Assembly: GCA_033675265.1 (NCBI GenBank)
Contig: JAUJYZ010000186.1
Coordinates: forward strand, 286,001 to 350,000
Reading direction: 5' to 3'
From: Actinostola sp. cb2023
Taxonomy: Eukaryota; Cnidaria; Anthozoa; Actiniaria; Actinostolidae
DNA: 64,000 nt
Part shown: piece after piece, positions 10,645 to 22,888 of the stretch
Layout: every line of letters begins with the position of its first letter
Position numbering within the stretch: position 1 is the stretch's first letter
Notes under the pieces: model-generated
The model's input: the letters and a program-made list of their open reading frames with translations, nothing else
Databases searched by the model: none
What the model was told of the DNA's origin: nothing
Made by a program: the position numbers and the translations under genes

Positions 10645-10928
10645 GCGTATTAAAACGTAATTTTAGTATTGAATTGTTGCAATGATATTGAACTACTTTT
10701 CTACAAAAGTTGAGAGAAATCGCTTGCAATGATATCAAAAAATGTGAGCTCAAGTCATACACGATGAGATATTTACTTTGCTCTTGTTGTCCACAATCCG
10801 TTCTATTTTTACTAAAAGAATCATAATTAAAAATGCTGTCGATAAATTTTGTTTAAAATTGATTATGCTTCAATTTAGATTGTAGTTGTTATGTTCGTAT
10901 AATCTCAAGCTCATTGAAATATTTTAAG

Positions 10929-11165
10929 GCCGCCAAATATGAGCTTCAAATCTGATAGTTTTTCTACCACTATCAGTAGTTGTAAGTTGTTGATTCATTA
11001 TGCAGCTCTTTTGTTCTAGTTTGTCACCTCTCTTGTGCATTCCACCTTCCGAACGCTCTTCCGAAATATGCCGCCAAATATGAGCTTCAAATCTGATAGT
11101 TTTTCTACCACTATCAGTAGTTGTAAGTTGTTGATTCATTATGCAGCTCTTTTGTTCTAGTTTGT
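10929..11165 (+). repeat. Tandem duplication of a 96-bp unit B
   Basis: The 96-bp stretch starting GCCGCCAAATATGAGC occurs at 10929-11024 and again at 11070-11165, separated by 45 bp. The second copy runs straight into unit A copy 2, so units A and B were duplicated in steps. Confidence 0.9.
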
Positions 11166-11494
11166 GAACGATGTAATGGTAAATTGAGTATTACAACCTT
11201 GTTACAGAAAGATCAAAGTTTCTAATGAAGTATGTTTTATGGAGATCGGCGTTACTATGGCAACGCTGAGAGAGAATTCCTCTTTTTACATATTCTCCAT
11301 TTCTATAGATTCTAGGATTAATTTGGAAAAATGCTCTTGTGATCTTATAGTGGACATAATTGTCTCTAGTTCTAGTGAATATAAGCAAATTCTGTAAGAG
11401 CGTTTTTGAGATATCTTCGATTAGAGTTTTTTAGTAAATAAATCAAGCGTAAACAAAGCAATTAAATCAATCACCTGAAATCCAAGAAAATATA
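11160..11494 (+). repeat. Segmental tandem duplication, unit A copy 2
   Basis: Near-identical to 10308-10644. It begins at the GTTTGTGAACGATG motif shared by the two junctions. Confidence 0.9.
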
Positions 11495-12184
11495 TTTTTT
11501 CAAGCAGCACTCTTCTCTGAAATAGAGCAAAAAGTTTAACATCATTTATACAAGTTGTAGAAAACTTTTAGCCAGATTTTAAAATGTCAATAATGTGCAC
11601 AAGGGCCCTTAGTTTGTATAATAAATTGCAACCAAAATGATGTCAAAATTATGTCGTGATATTAGCATATCACGATTTCAAATGCGAAGCTCATAGTGAA
11701 CCATCCCACTAATCACTTCATATCTAATCGATTTTTAAAAGAAAAAAAATTGCTTCATATGCACTTTAACCTATAAGTACTACAAAAAACTGTTTATTTT
11801 GGTACTTGTATCATCTCTGCACATCAACCAGCCCACAAAATCCAATCTGGGAATTGCACCCAGTCCTCAAGACAACTACACAAGTGTAGATGTCAAGTGT
11901 GCTCTTTTACACTAACTAGATCTGATGTGTGGTTTGTGGTTGTGCCAGTGATGTTTCCTTTCTAACTGAAAAACAAGAAAAAAAGAAACTTCAGAAATAT
12001 CAAGAGAGTTAAAAGGGTTTGTCTTGCAGTGAAATTTTTGAGCTTGACATCTTGATCCCCCATGACCTTCCTAAATACATGTAGCATACGTCAAGGCCTA
12101 TTAAACACTTGGACTGTTATACACTCTAGCTCACTTGCTCAGTTACGTTGAGATCTCCAGCTGTTGCAGTCTAGTATTTTAAAA
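11495..12184. other. Intergenic sequence, nothing recognised
   Basis: No supported gene, RNA or repeat is seen across this 0.7 kb. Confidence 0.5.
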
Positions 12185-12332
12185 GGCCCCGTCCACACTA
12201 CTCTGTTTTCGTTTGAAAACACATTGTTTTTATATTGTTCTATATCCTCAAGGGAATCGAAAACAATCAACTCATTACCAGAAACAATTATAGGAAAACG
12301 CAGGTTAGCGTTTTAGTGTGGACGGGGTCTAA
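12185..12332. mobile_element. Short MITE with GGCCCCGTCCACACT ends
   Basis: The left end GGCCCCGTCCACACT is mirrored by the right end AGTGTGGACGGGGTC, with a 115-bp interior. Ends of this type are, to my knowledge, widespread among animal MITEs. Confidence 0.8.
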
Positions 12333-12443
12333 GTGGCCATATCAAAGTCCCGAAAGTAGTTGTGTAATGTACCTTACTTGAAGACAGTATACCTGATTTC
12401 AAGACGACCACAACTTGGCATAGACTTGTAACTTCAAGTGAGA

Positions 12444-12716
12444 CTAATGCACTGACCTTTGAGCTATTCTATTTTCTGCTGGATGCATGTCACTCACTGA
12501 TGACTCACAACTGAGTTGGTTCAGGTTGACAATTCCTAGGGCTTTGAGAGGAATAAAATTAATGGAAAATGGATCAGGCATATATAAGTTCACTGCAAAA
12601 ATTATTGTTGGTTTGTCAGGTGAATGCTCTTTATATTTCGGCATCTTTTTGGGTTGAATGGTGATTCGTAGGAGTGCCATATCATAGTCATTTTGTACAA
12701 AATATATGACTGACAA
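12444..12716 (-). CDS. Possible coding segment of unknown protein
   Basis: A 90-codon open frame has non-repetitive, well-mixed composition, including NDYDMALLRI and NLYMPDPFSINFIPLKALGI. The first motif is faintly reminiscent of the Asp-containing segment of trypsin-like proteases, but no other protease motif accompanies it. Possible splice sites flank parts of it (AACATTGTCAG on the upstream side). I do not recognise the protein, and it may not be a gene. It lies about 2 kb downstream, in the minus sense, of the exon candidate at 14670-14736. Confidence 0.25.
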   Translation of the reverse strand: MSVIYFVQNDYDMALLRITIQPKKMPKYKEHSPDKPTIIFAVNLYMPDPFSINFIPLKALGIVNLNQLSCESSVSDMHPAENRIAQRSVH

Positions 12717-12732
12717 TGTTATGACACCCCTT

Positions 12733-13208
12733 CCCTGCTACGCCACGAGGAGGCTACCATTCCTGTAGCAGAAATTTATGTGTGTATGCCAATTGGTGTT
12801 CCTAAACAGCAGCCAATAAAATATTCCAAAATAATCCTACCACTGGAATGTTCTAGAACTAATGAAGGTCCCTCGCAACATGTATGTCTATATGATTATG
12901 AAGCAGTGTTACTATTGCAAAACCCAGCCTTTACAAACATTTGCATAAATATGATTAATACAGCTATACCAAGGCTACAATGATGCGCATTCATTGCAAA
13001 TCTCCCAGTGTATCTGCATTTCATTATATTTACACAGTGTCCATTTATGTAAGGGTTAATGTTAAGGTTAGTTATTAGTTTTACTGGTAAGTGTTATAGG
13101 TTATGGATTATTGCATCAGCAAAGGCTAGGTGTTGCAAAGGCATCTAAAAGCATCATCATATAGACCACATATAGACCATCATAATTTATAGGTCTTTAC
13201 TAAAACCG
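12733..13208. other. Intergenic sequence, nothing recognised
   Basis: No supported feature is seen. Confidence 0.5.
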
Positions 13209-13212
13209 TTAA

Positions 13213-14084
13213 GGGTGGACTAACATATTTATTTCGACCGTTGCTAAGGAAAATTTGAAACTTCAAAAAAATCGTAAAATTCAAAGAGAAGAGAAGGGAC
13301 TTAATTATAGGAAGTGATTGTAAGAGAGAAAGCTTTGTCATTAGATAGCATGACGTCACCAAATTACATCACAATGATGTCATCAAAACAGAAAACGCTC
13401 TTTTTTCCAAGGATTTATAAGATACTGTAAATCTATGATTATACACTTGTTCTACAACACAAGGAGCAGACAACTGAGCATGGATTTGGCATTTAAATGA
13501 AAAATGATTTTTTTATGGACGTTTTTCGAGCGTTTTTAAGGATTAAATTCCATAACTTCAATTGTCATATTGTCTTCAGTTTTTAAAAAGCATGCTGAGC
13601 AATGTTGACTAGGTCGTTGTTGATATTCTAGGTTAGAAAAATAACCCTCAGTGAACGTGCTCGAAAATTTTGAAGGTTTTTGAAAACAAGAATCTGCGCA
13701 TGCGCAGTGAAGTCTTGTTAAATTTACCGTTCTTTTTCAGCATTGAATTGATGGATTTCGGAAAATAATCCTACGAAAATGTTTAGTCAGTTCTCTATTC
13801 TGTCATTTGGCATAAAAATTATTATGCAGCAAAAACATTTTGATTTTCCTGTTGTACCCAAGCAGGAGATGTGCGAATTTTATGACTTTCAATTCATAAA
13901 TTGTATGCTTGCTCATTTCTGCTAAAACGAAATTTAAAGCACCTATAGAGAATTAAGTTGGATGTTTAACAAGGCTATAAAATATCAAAATTTCAGAAAA
14001 AAATCCTCAACAAAGCTAAAGAATTGAAGACATGTAAAACCCCATAGCAACGCGGTTGCATAGTAACGAAATGTTAGTCCACCC
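13213..14084. mobile_element. Non-autonomous DNA transposon flanked by TTAA
   Basis: The inverted ends GGGTGGACTAACAT and ATGTTAGTCCACCC bound 872 bp, and TTAA sits at both outer edges (13209-13212 and 14085-14088). A TTAA target is typical of piggyBac, although these ends do not start with the usual CCC. The interior has no credible transposase. Confidence 0.72.
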
Positions 14085-14549
14085 TTAACTACTTAATGAG
14101 TGTTATAGTCGTATGTAATCCGGCTCTGTCAACTTCAAATACAGCTCTGTGAACAGACAAATTTGGAAATTCTTCCCATTTGTTAGTAAGTGCACTATAA
14201 TAATTCACATAAATCAAGGTCACTCGATGGTCTCAATATCAAAATATATATTTGAATTGCATGTCCACTTTTATGTACTCAGAGATTGTGAAAATCTATA
14301 GACGGCATCCAACCTCCCCTCACAGCCGCCCCTTTCCTCATGCATTTGAGTTGCAATTAATTGAATGGTGGTACATATATATATAATAACTTGATTTATC
14401 AACGTGGCACCTAAGAGCTATACTGGATACAAGTCTCGTGCAAATTCTCAACAAAAATAATAAAATAATAATAGAAAGTACAACTTAAATGTAATACCGA
14501 CAATCATTCTCAACTTAAATATGTATTCTAAATGCATCATGTTCAACAT

Positions 14550-14652
14550 TATTCAACATTTCAACATTATTGTTGCTCGTTAGCATAGAAGAGCCACCTC
14601 GTGGATTGCTAATAAACCGTTATTATTATTATTATTTATTATTATTATTCTC
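14550..14652 (+). repeat. Retroposon-like 3' tail ending in (ATT)n
   Basis: A unique stretch with GAAGAGCCACCTCGTGG is followed by an ATT microsatellite. This arrangement is common for the 3' ends of SINEs or LINEs. No 5' part is identifiable. Confidence 0.4.
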
Positions 14653-14669
14653 TCTAAAGTTCTACTCAC

Positions 14670-14736
14670 CGGCCGTGTATTCAGCCATGCAGAAATTGGA
14701 TGAAACAGCTGTGTCTATAGGGTTGTCATCAAAACT
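14670..14736 (-). CDS. Isolated exon of an unidentified gene
   Basis: On the minus strand a pyrimidine-rich acceptor (TTGCCTTCAG) is followed by 67 nt of open frame, then a strong donor (GTGAGTAG). The frame reads SFDDNPIDTAVSSNFCMAEY and continues into a split Gly codon, leaving phase 1. Codon composition looks coding. I cannot assign a family or join it to other exons, although a minus-strand exon candidate lies at 19707-19827. Confidence 0.45.
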
Positions 14737-14858
14737 CTGAAGGCAAATTACCGGCATTGAATCAATTCATTCCAGCGATGATCACACCATGTATAATCAC
14801 AAGCTTCTCTTTATATTAGCCATGAAAGTACTTCGATGAGTTATCTCTTCCAATGTCC

Positions 14859-15122
14859 ATGAATACAGTGGATCCCTCATGATTGTCATTGTTGGTTCTA
14901 TGTCCATTGTATCATCAGAAACTCCATTCCAGACTGCATTGTACATGCCTCGGATTTCTGATTTGTATGAATACAGTGACCTCCATGATTGCTAATGTTG
15001 GCTCTGTGTCCACTGTATCATCAGTAACTTCATTCCAGACTGTGCATTGTACATGGGATAATAAATCTGATTTGCATGAATACTGACCTCCACGATTGTC
15101 ATTGTTGGCTCTGTGTCCTTTG
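14859..15122 (+). repeat. Tandem repeat of about 108 bp, 2.4 copies
   Basis: ATGAATAC(AGTG) followed by TGTCATTGTTGGCTCTGTGTC recurs with starts near 14859, 14967 and 15076. Confidence 0.8.
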
Positions 15123-15470
15123 TACGAGATGAAACAAAAATGTCTGGAGCGACATGAAGAAGAGGCAAAATACCTCAGAAACCAGCTGATGTTCAAGTGA
15201 CAAGAACGTACGCATACAGCAACACAATGAAGAGTTTAAAACAGAAATGACAGAAATTGAGCTACCGCTGTATATATATATATATTGCACTACTGACATT
15301 GTCCAGAAAATGAAGGAGATCATCAGGCAATATCAGACATCGTCGATATACATGTAGCAACGTCTTAGAAGAACAAATGCAGCATATCCAACACAATTTA
15401 AGTCAAGACAAAGAAGACATGTCCACGAGTCCAAGAAATTAAAGCTTATCAGCACCAACAACAATTAAAA

Positions 15471-16090
15471 AAGTCATCATTTCAGGTTGTCAAATACAAG
15501 CAGCATAGTTTACCATTCACGGCAAGGAGGAACATCAGAAAGCACAAAGCATTTGTAAAAATAAGAAGAAAGTTAGTTACAACGATAAGGTTGCAACCAA
15601 GAAGGAAAGCACCAACAACAAGAAAGTCATCATTTCAGGTTGTCATATACATGTACAAGCAGCATAGTTTACCATTCACGGCAAGGAGGAACATCACAAA
15701 GCACAAGACATTTGTAAAGATAAGAAGCACCAACAACAAAAGTTAGTTTGCAACGATAAGGTTGCAACCAAGAAGGAAAAGCAGGTTGCCAACAACAACA
15801 AGAAAGTCATCATTTCAGGTTGTCAAATACAAGCAACATAGTTTACCATTCACGGCAAGGAGGACCATCACAAAGCACAAGACATTTGTAAAGATAAGAA
15901 GAAAGTTAGTTACAACGATAAGGTTGCAACCAAGAAGGAAAGCACCAACAACAAGAAAGTCATCATTTCAGGTTGTCAAATACAAGCAGCATAGCTTACC
16001 ATTCATGGCAAGGAGGAACATCACAAAGCACAAGACATTTGTAAAGATAAGAAGAAAGTTAGTTACAACGATAAGGTTGCAACAAGGAGA
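15471..16090 (+). repeat. Tandem repeat of about 152 bp, four copies
   Basis: AAGTCATCATTTCAGG marks the copies, near 15471, 15623, 15803 and 15956. A plus-strand frame of 123 codons spans 15762-16133 and repeats a lysine/arginine-rich 51-residue segment (for example KSSFQVVKYKQHSLPF). The 152-bp period is not a multiple of three and the earlier copies contain stops. I therefore read it as a non-coding minisatellite, possibly seeded by an old coiled-coil exon just upstream (15117-15320). Confidence 0.8.
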
Positions 16091-16574
16091 GTGGTTTTCA
16101 ATAAGCATATACTGTCACCTTGGAGATTACTGAAGCTCTACCCACTTGGTGGGGAGCAGTTTACAAAAGGCTTGTCGGGCTACTGAAGAAGTGCTTAAAG
16201 ATAGACATCTAAATGCCTAATAAGTAATGGATCAATATCATTGATCAATGGTTCCAGAACCTAAGCAGATGTTTTTCAATCAAACAAAGAATTCAGACAC
16301 ATTGTCCATATAAACAGAGTTATCCAAAATCTAATTTCTATTTAGATTTAGAGATTCAGATTAAGTAGTATTTTAAATAATTTAGTTAAAGGAATTTAAT
16401 GATTTTAAATAATTATTTAGATTGATCATTGTTTAAGTTTATCTTGGCATGTAAATGCTTAGTTATCAGGTCTTTAATTCACTCCACTCCTTATACTATC
16501 TTGGATAACTCTGATCATTGAACAAATGACTAACATCCTTGTTTGACAAAAAAACTATAAAGATAGAAATAGAG

Positions 16575-17125
16575 GGAAAGTTAAAGTGCTATAAAGATAC
16601 CCATGAAGTTCTTCTGAGCGTTAATCCTTAGAAAGAGAGGAGAAAGAGAAAAAAACATGACCCCAATGGGATTCCAACCACGACCCTTGGAACTGATCAC
16701 AGATGCTCTACCAGCTGAGCTACAAGGCCAGACTGGAAGCAAGCAGGCCGAAGATGAAGAAAATGGCAAATAGCACATACACAATACTAGAACTAGTGTA
16801 GCACTCACTAGTGAAAGAGAAATAGAGGATAAGTTAAAGTGCTATAAAGATACCCATAAAGTTCTTCTGAGAGTTAGGCCCTTAGAAAGAGAGGAGAAAG
16901 AGAAAAAACATCTGACCACGATGGGGTTCCCCAACCACAACCCTTGGAACTGATCACAGATGCTCTATAAGCTGAGCTACAAGGCCAGACTGGATCGAAG
17001 CAGGCCTGAGATGATGAAAATAGCAAATAACACATACACAATACTAGAAATCCTTGCAGCGTAGCACTAGTGAAACAGAACTTGAAGGAAAGTTAAAGTG
17101 CTATAAAGATACCCATGAAGTTCTT
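16575..17125 (-). repeat. Tandem tRNA-like (SINE-type) repeat
   Basis: Two copies (16600-16800 and 16860-17060), plus a third copy of the leading motif (17091), share AAAGTTAAAGTGCTATAAAG. On the minus strand each contains GGCCTTGTAGCTCAGC, an A-box and D-arm-like segment, followed by a GGTCGTGGTTGGAATCCC B-box-like T-arm. The 5' seven bases can pair with the 3' end only if many G-U pairs are allowed, and the anticodon stem does not form. This is a tRNA-derived element, not a functional tRNA gene. Confidence 0.6.
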
Positions 17126-17149
17126 CAGAGCATTAGCATCATGTCTTAT

Positions 17150-18700
17150 CATCACTGGTTATCCTCCTTGTCTTCATCATCATCTCTTACCACTGATTAT
17201 CCAGGTTGTCATCTTCATCATCTCTTACCACTGATTATCCTCGTCGTCATCTGTTATCCTCGTCATCATCATCTTCTGTTTCCACTGATATCTCCTTGTC
17301 ATCATCATCATCTTAGAACTGTATCCACTGATATCTCCTGGTCATCATCATCATCTCTTACCACTGATATCTCCTTGTCATCATCATCATCTCTTTCCAC
17401 TGATTATCTCCTCGTCATCATCATCATCTCTACCACTGATTATCTCCTTGTCATCATCATCATCTTAGAACTGTTTCCATGATATCTCCTTGTCATCATC
17501 ATCATCTCTTACCACTGATATCTCCTCGTCATCATCTCTCACCACTGATTATCCTTGTCATCATCATCATCTTTCCATTGATTATCTCTTCGTCATCATC
17601 ATCATCTGTTTCCACTGATTATCTCTTTGTCATCATCATCATCATCTTAGAACTGTATCCACTGATATCTCCTTGTCATCATCATCATCTTAGAACTGTA
17701 TCCACTGATATATCCAGGTTGTCATCATCATCATCTCTTACCACTGTATCCAGGTTGTCATCATCATCATCTTCTGTATCCACTGATATCTCCTTGTCAT
17801 CATCATCATCTTAGAACTGTTTCCACTGATATCTCCTTGTCATCATCATCATCTTAGAACTGTATCCACTGATATCTCCTTGTCATCATCATCATCTTAG
17901 AACTGTATCCACTGATTATCCTTGTCATCATCATCATCATAGAACTGTACCACTGATATATCCAGGTTGTCATCATCATCATCATCTTAGAACTGATTTC
18001 CAGGTGATATCATCATCATCATTTGTTTAGCACTGATTATCTCCTTGTCATCATCATCTTTAGCACTGATTATCTCCTTGTCATCATCTGTTTCCACTGA
18101 TTATCTCCTTGTCATCATCATCATCTGTACCACTGATATATCCTTGTCATCATCATCATCTCTTACCACTGATATCTCCTTGTCATCATCTGTCACCACT
18201 GATTATATCCTTGTCATCATCATCATCTGTCACCACTGATTATCCTTGTCATCATCATCATCTCTTACCACTGATTATCCTTGTCATCATCTGTTTTCAC
18301 TGATATCTGCTTGTCATCATCATCATCTCTTACCACTGATATCTCCTTGTCATCATCATCATCTCTTACCACTGATTATCCTTGTCATCATCATCATCTC
18401 TTACCACTGATTATCCTTGTCATCATCTGTTTTCACTGATATCTGCTTGTCATCATCATCATCTCTTACCACTGATATATCTCCTTGTTATCATCTCTCT
18501 CACCACTGATTATCCTTGTCGTCATCTCATCTTTCACTGAAATTCTCGTTGTCATCATCATCATCTGTTACCACTGATATATCTCCTTGTCATCATCATC
18601 TTATTCATCATCTGTCACCACTGATCCATCCTTGTCATCATCATCTCTCACCACTGATTATCCTTGTCATCATTTGTTTCCACCGATTACCCTTTGCCAT
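17150..18700 (+). repeat. Minisatellite of about 35-bp units built on (TCATCA)n
   Basis: Units of the form CTTGTCATCATCATCATC plus TCTTACCACTGATATCTC run for 1.5 kb with length variants. Reading frames here encode serine- or histidine-rich repeats only and are not gene candidates. Confidence 0.92.
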
Positions 18701-18759
18701 GCACTACAAGGTATTCGACTGTGCCAGTGCCATTCTGAAATATATAATAAAATAAAGAG

Positions 18760-19700
18760 AGAAAAGTGCCCAAACTGATACTATGGATGTAATTTATTGT
18801 AGTCAACCTGTTGCAATCTTTTCCTGATTTGCAATGCTAGGAGGTACATGATTATCATTACGGATTGTGCAATATAATTATAATTAGTTGAGACATTTCA
18901 TCCAGCAGTTTCAATCCCAGGTTTTGGTCAGTGTTACATATTTTACATCAATGTTTTTCTGATCCATTTTCAATGTTATCCATATTCATTAAGAATTTTT
19001 TTTCCATAAATTTCTTTCAGTTTCACATTCATTATTTGTCTCATTTTGTCTTCTTCCATAGATAGTATTGTAAGTATCAGTTGATTCCATGCATCAATCT
19101 GCCTTTAAGATTTGCATTTCCTAATTAAGCATTTAAACCAATACATGTACTTTACCATTGAAGCTTATCTCAATACCTCGATCATGGTAGACGATCTGGA
19201 ATGATAAAACTGACATTTAATGTATAATTTTTCATACATAAAAATTATTTTAATGGTAAACGATTTCCATTCAGAATGCAGCTGCATTGAGCATTTCATT
19301 TCCATTTTGTGGTAACTTCCATCATTCAATATTTGCATCAACATTTTATCAGTAATAAATTTCACTTTCAATATATAATATTATGTATATAATCCATTTG
19401 ATTTGCAATCACTTGATATTCATGTTTTGTGCATAAATCTGGATTTCATCCAGTTTGCATATTATACTGTATTGCATTTCATCTCATCTTTTTCAAATTT
19501 CTCATTATCAATTTTCGAAGAAATGTGTCAGTTGATTTGCCATCTTTGTTATATCTCAATATTCTATTTCATAATTATATTATCAGATGTATGTGATACA
19601 TGATATTACCTCTTCGCTCGATCTAACTTACCCCTTGGATGAATTTCTTAAAAGGAAAAGAAATGGGAATGAGTATTGTGAATTGGCAGATTGTGCAAAT
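18760..19700. other. AT-rich intergenic sequence, nothing certain
   Basis: No gene is supported. A 15-nt segment at about 19604-19618 (minus) has both a TTTTAAG acceptor and a GTAAGT donor and could be a microexon, but it is too short to judge. Confidence 0.4.
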
Positions 19701-19706
19701 ACTTAC

Positions 19707-19827
19707 CAGTTCCTGTTATGCCATTAAAAACATCCTCTATCCAATGATAACTTGCAGCCAGTGAAGAGTTGAAGATAAAATAGCGTGAAACCATCCATCC
19801 GTATATTGAAAGCACAAAATAAAGACC
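19707..19827 (-). CDS. Isolated exon encoding a probable membrane segment
   Basis: On the minus strand the acceptor GCGATGCAG precedes 121 nt of open frame, and the donor GTAAGTAT follows. The translation begins GLYFVLSIYGWMVSRYFIFN and contains SYHWIEDVFNGITGT, ending in phase 1. The first 20 residues are strongly hydrophobic and aromatic, as in a transmembrane helix. I do not recognise the family. It could belong with the exon at 14670-14736, but no continuous gene model was obtained. Confidence 0.45.
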
Positions 19828-20424
19828 CTGCATCGCAAGCAGGTTTAAGTTATTTAAAGCTCCATACACACTCTTTCTCTCTCACCCATAACAAGTTGTG
19901 CAGTATCAGTAGTCACTGCATGTATAATATACACTATACTCCACAAGAATAGTGTATATTATCAACTTTCAAGTTTATTTGTCTTTTATTTATTTTCCAG
20001 AATTATTTACAACATGACTGAGATATGTGAAGACCAAGTAGAACCAAGATGAAGTCCATATATAGCCAAGACGTATCGTATCGACCACCATTGTTGAAGA
20101 GATTTATCCTTTATTTTTATGCCAAAATTGTCAGAGTACTTTTTGTCAGAGGATTCAGACAGAGAAACGAAGCACAAAACTAACAGCCTATGTCCGCAAA
20201 CACATTCTAATGTATAATCCCTGGGAGGGGAATTGCTGGAGACCCACCTGACCTTTAATGGGCCCAAATTAACTAAGTAAAAAAAAAAAGATCAGAAGCT
20301 TTTTTCAAGTACTCTGACAGGCCAAAATTGTATTAATTAATTAAATAATTATTAAATAACATAACATGAGTATTAAACATGCAATTTGGTGTATTTAAGA
20401 TGTAAAACATCTCAAATTGAACCA

Positions 20425-20675
20425 AGTAAACTTTGTCATGCTTCCCATAGCTAATTTAATGTATGATCGCAGCCGGAAATACATGAAGACACAGCTAAAT
20501 TAAGTTAATTACTAATAATCTATGTTCACTAAAATCCAACCCCCACACAATTATTTAAGCAAAGTTTAAACCTTGGATGGGATCATCTATTGTTACACAA
20601 ACTGTGAAACAATAGATGGACTCCGCCCAGTGTTTAAGTTTATTTAAATAATCAACCAGGCATGACAAAGTTTGC
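20425..20675. repeat. Foldback element with inner hairpin
   Basis: The outer arms carry AACTTTGTCATGC and GCATGACAAAGTTT. An inner hairpin pairs CCATCTATTGTTTCAC (complement) with CATCTATTGTTACAC. This is a non-coding palindromic structure. Confidence 0.55.
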
Positions 20676-20873
20676 ATGAATTGCAAAGAATACAATAATT
20701 ATTGAAACCATGCATACAAAGAGAGCTTATTATATAGCTTTCTTGTATTTACATTCAAGTTTTGTGGGAATTTCTAAGCACCATTTCCTAAGCCTTAACC
20801 TATGAACTTTACAAAAGGAGGAATTCCAGTAACCATAAATAATAATAATAATATTACTATTATTATTATTAAC

Positions 20874-21106
20874 ATGATGTCATATCCATTAAAGAGGAGG
20901 TCCAGTCTATGGCTTCACAGGCTAGTCCCACCATATAAAGGACCCTCAGTAAGAATACACTCAGTTTTACAATAGTCTATACCAACAATAATTAACCTAC
21001 CTTTAACCTAATCCTCCACTACATATATTGGTACATGTGGTGTAAAACCACATGAATAATATATGTAGCACTGAGTGTAACTGCCTCAATGATGGATATG
21101 ACATAG
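20874..21106. repeat. Foldback element
   Basis: Inverted segments GATGTCATATCCATT and GATGGATATGACAT bound a palindrome whose centre pairs ACATATATTGGTACATGTGG with CCACATGAATAATATATGT. Confidence 0.6.
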
Positions 21107-22190
21107 TAATTCCTCATCTAACTAATAGCTTTTATCTTGACTGGCAAAATTAATGGTATTTTGCCACAGGAGAAATTGATCACCATGAAATAACAGCCAA
21201 ACACCACCAAGTAACTCAGGACAACGAGATGTGATAACAGGTCAAAAATGATCCAACCCTATTTTCCCATTTCCTCAAATTTGGAGTTATCAATCTCAGC
21301 AAAATTTGGAACCGTTTTCTTTGTATTCATAAGAACAGAAACTTGAGGAAATCGAAGAGATACCAGGATGAAAACCAAAAAACCCATGTTTTATGAATAA
21401 GAAGAAACAGTTTTTTTTTACCACTGCCAGTAACAGACGATTCTTCTAACCTTACCTAAGAGCCTGTGCGCAGATCAACTAAAATTTGAAGAACCAGGTG
21501 TGTGTCGCAGAGAGCAAAACTGAGCACAGATTTATTAATCCCAAAAAACTAAAAGTTAAAAAGAAGAATCCTCCATCTCTGTCAGGGTGTATGGTGTCAA
21601 GATAAAAGCCCTGAACATGCTAACATGCATAGTCACTGCAATTTCCAGTGTCTACGCAACAAATGACTATACAACATCCGACTAATGTTAATGAAGTTGC
21701 CAATTATTTTGAAAGTCTAAGAGAGGGAAACCCCAAATAAGAAAAGTGAACCTTGCATGTGGGTTTTACGCCACATGTTCGACGTCTTCATCTGTGTTCT
21801 TTCCTTTATTTGAATCCATGACATCATCTCACTTGTGCTTGTACATGTAGATGCTGTAATATATGCAAATTTATCCATGACATCACCCCAGGCTTGTTAA
21901 TGCTGTACTGTGCAATCCATGACATCACTGACTTGTGCTTGTTGATACTGGAATATATAAAGAGAGAATTTAGAATGGATCTATGTAGTACTGTCATGTT
22001 AAAATTATGCCAAGTTTCAGTTGCAATGCCCATCACAGGAAGCACTCCTTCCTCAAATATGGCAGCCCTTCCTCAAAATGCAAGTCAATAAATGGTGCTT
22101 CCCCAACCATGCAAAAGCTTTTTGTCCAATATTTTCACACAAACAAATTGTGTGCTTCTTTGTAAAAGTTGGAGTGAGAAACGAAATGAT
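21107..22190. other. Intergenic sequence, nothing recognised
   Basis: No gene, RNA or repeat I can support. Confidence 0.45.
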
Positions 22191-22691
22191 CATCACTTCT
22201 CACCTGTCCCGCTGCCATCCCCTCCCCATTCCCCCCTCCCCCCACTTTTTCACGAAAATTTCAAACCCCTCAAAAACAATTACCCCTTCCCCTACCCCCT
22301 CAGAACTCAAAAATGCCCGTGCTTTTCAACAAAATGTTGAAATTATTCTTCCCCTATTTCCTTATCACGAACCTTTCCCTACTCTGCTCCAAACCCTTTC
22401 CCATCTCCCCACTTTCTTGGAATGATGTGAAATGTTGTTATACAAAAGAAATTCCCACGCTTTTCAACAAATTCGAAATTACCAAATAAAGATATTCCAA
22501 AATTTTGACACAAAAGAAATTCCCACACTTTTTGAGTCCTCTAAAAACTTTACACCCTCCCCAATAAAACCCTTTTTTTCACCCCCTCCGCACTAAAAAA
22601 AAACATAAACTTTGGTGTCAAAAGATCCCACGCTTTTCAGGAAAAAATAAGAAAAAAATAAGTAAAAACAAAGCTTTACAAGATTTTTACC

Positions 22692-22764
22692 TTGGTCGTC
22701 GCGATTGTGACATGATGAGACCTTCGACTCGAGGAGTTCAAACAATTCCAGTGATTTTGAGTCC
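22692..22764 (-). pseudogene. Exon-like cassette, copy A (73 nt)
   Basis: On the minus strand TTTTCAG, then GACTCAAAATCACTGGAA, through GACGACCAAG, then GTAAAAATC. The splice signals are kept, but the segment is about 20 nt shorter than copy E. It is probably a decayed duplicate of the 27760-27852 exon. Confidence 0.55.
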
Positions 22765-22888
22765 TGAAAACAAGAAGTAAATTTAGGCAAAAAGTCCTGA
22801 TAAAAAAGTATAATTATAGTTATAAAGGATAAAAATATCCTCCCCCTGCCTCTCCCTCCACACTGAAACAAAGATTTATGACTTTTAC

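Noticed and set aside
12444..12716. Trypsin-like protease exon
   Set aside because: Only NDYDMALLRI resembles the family; neither the His nor Ser motif was found nearby, so only an unknown coding segment is listed at low confidence.
16600..16740. Functional tRNA gene on the minus strand
   Set aside because: The anticodon stem does not pair and the acceptor stem needs mostly G-U pairs; it looks SINE-like.
17054..18778. Serine/histidine-rich frames
   Set aside because: They arise from (TCATCA)n units, with no independent coding signal.
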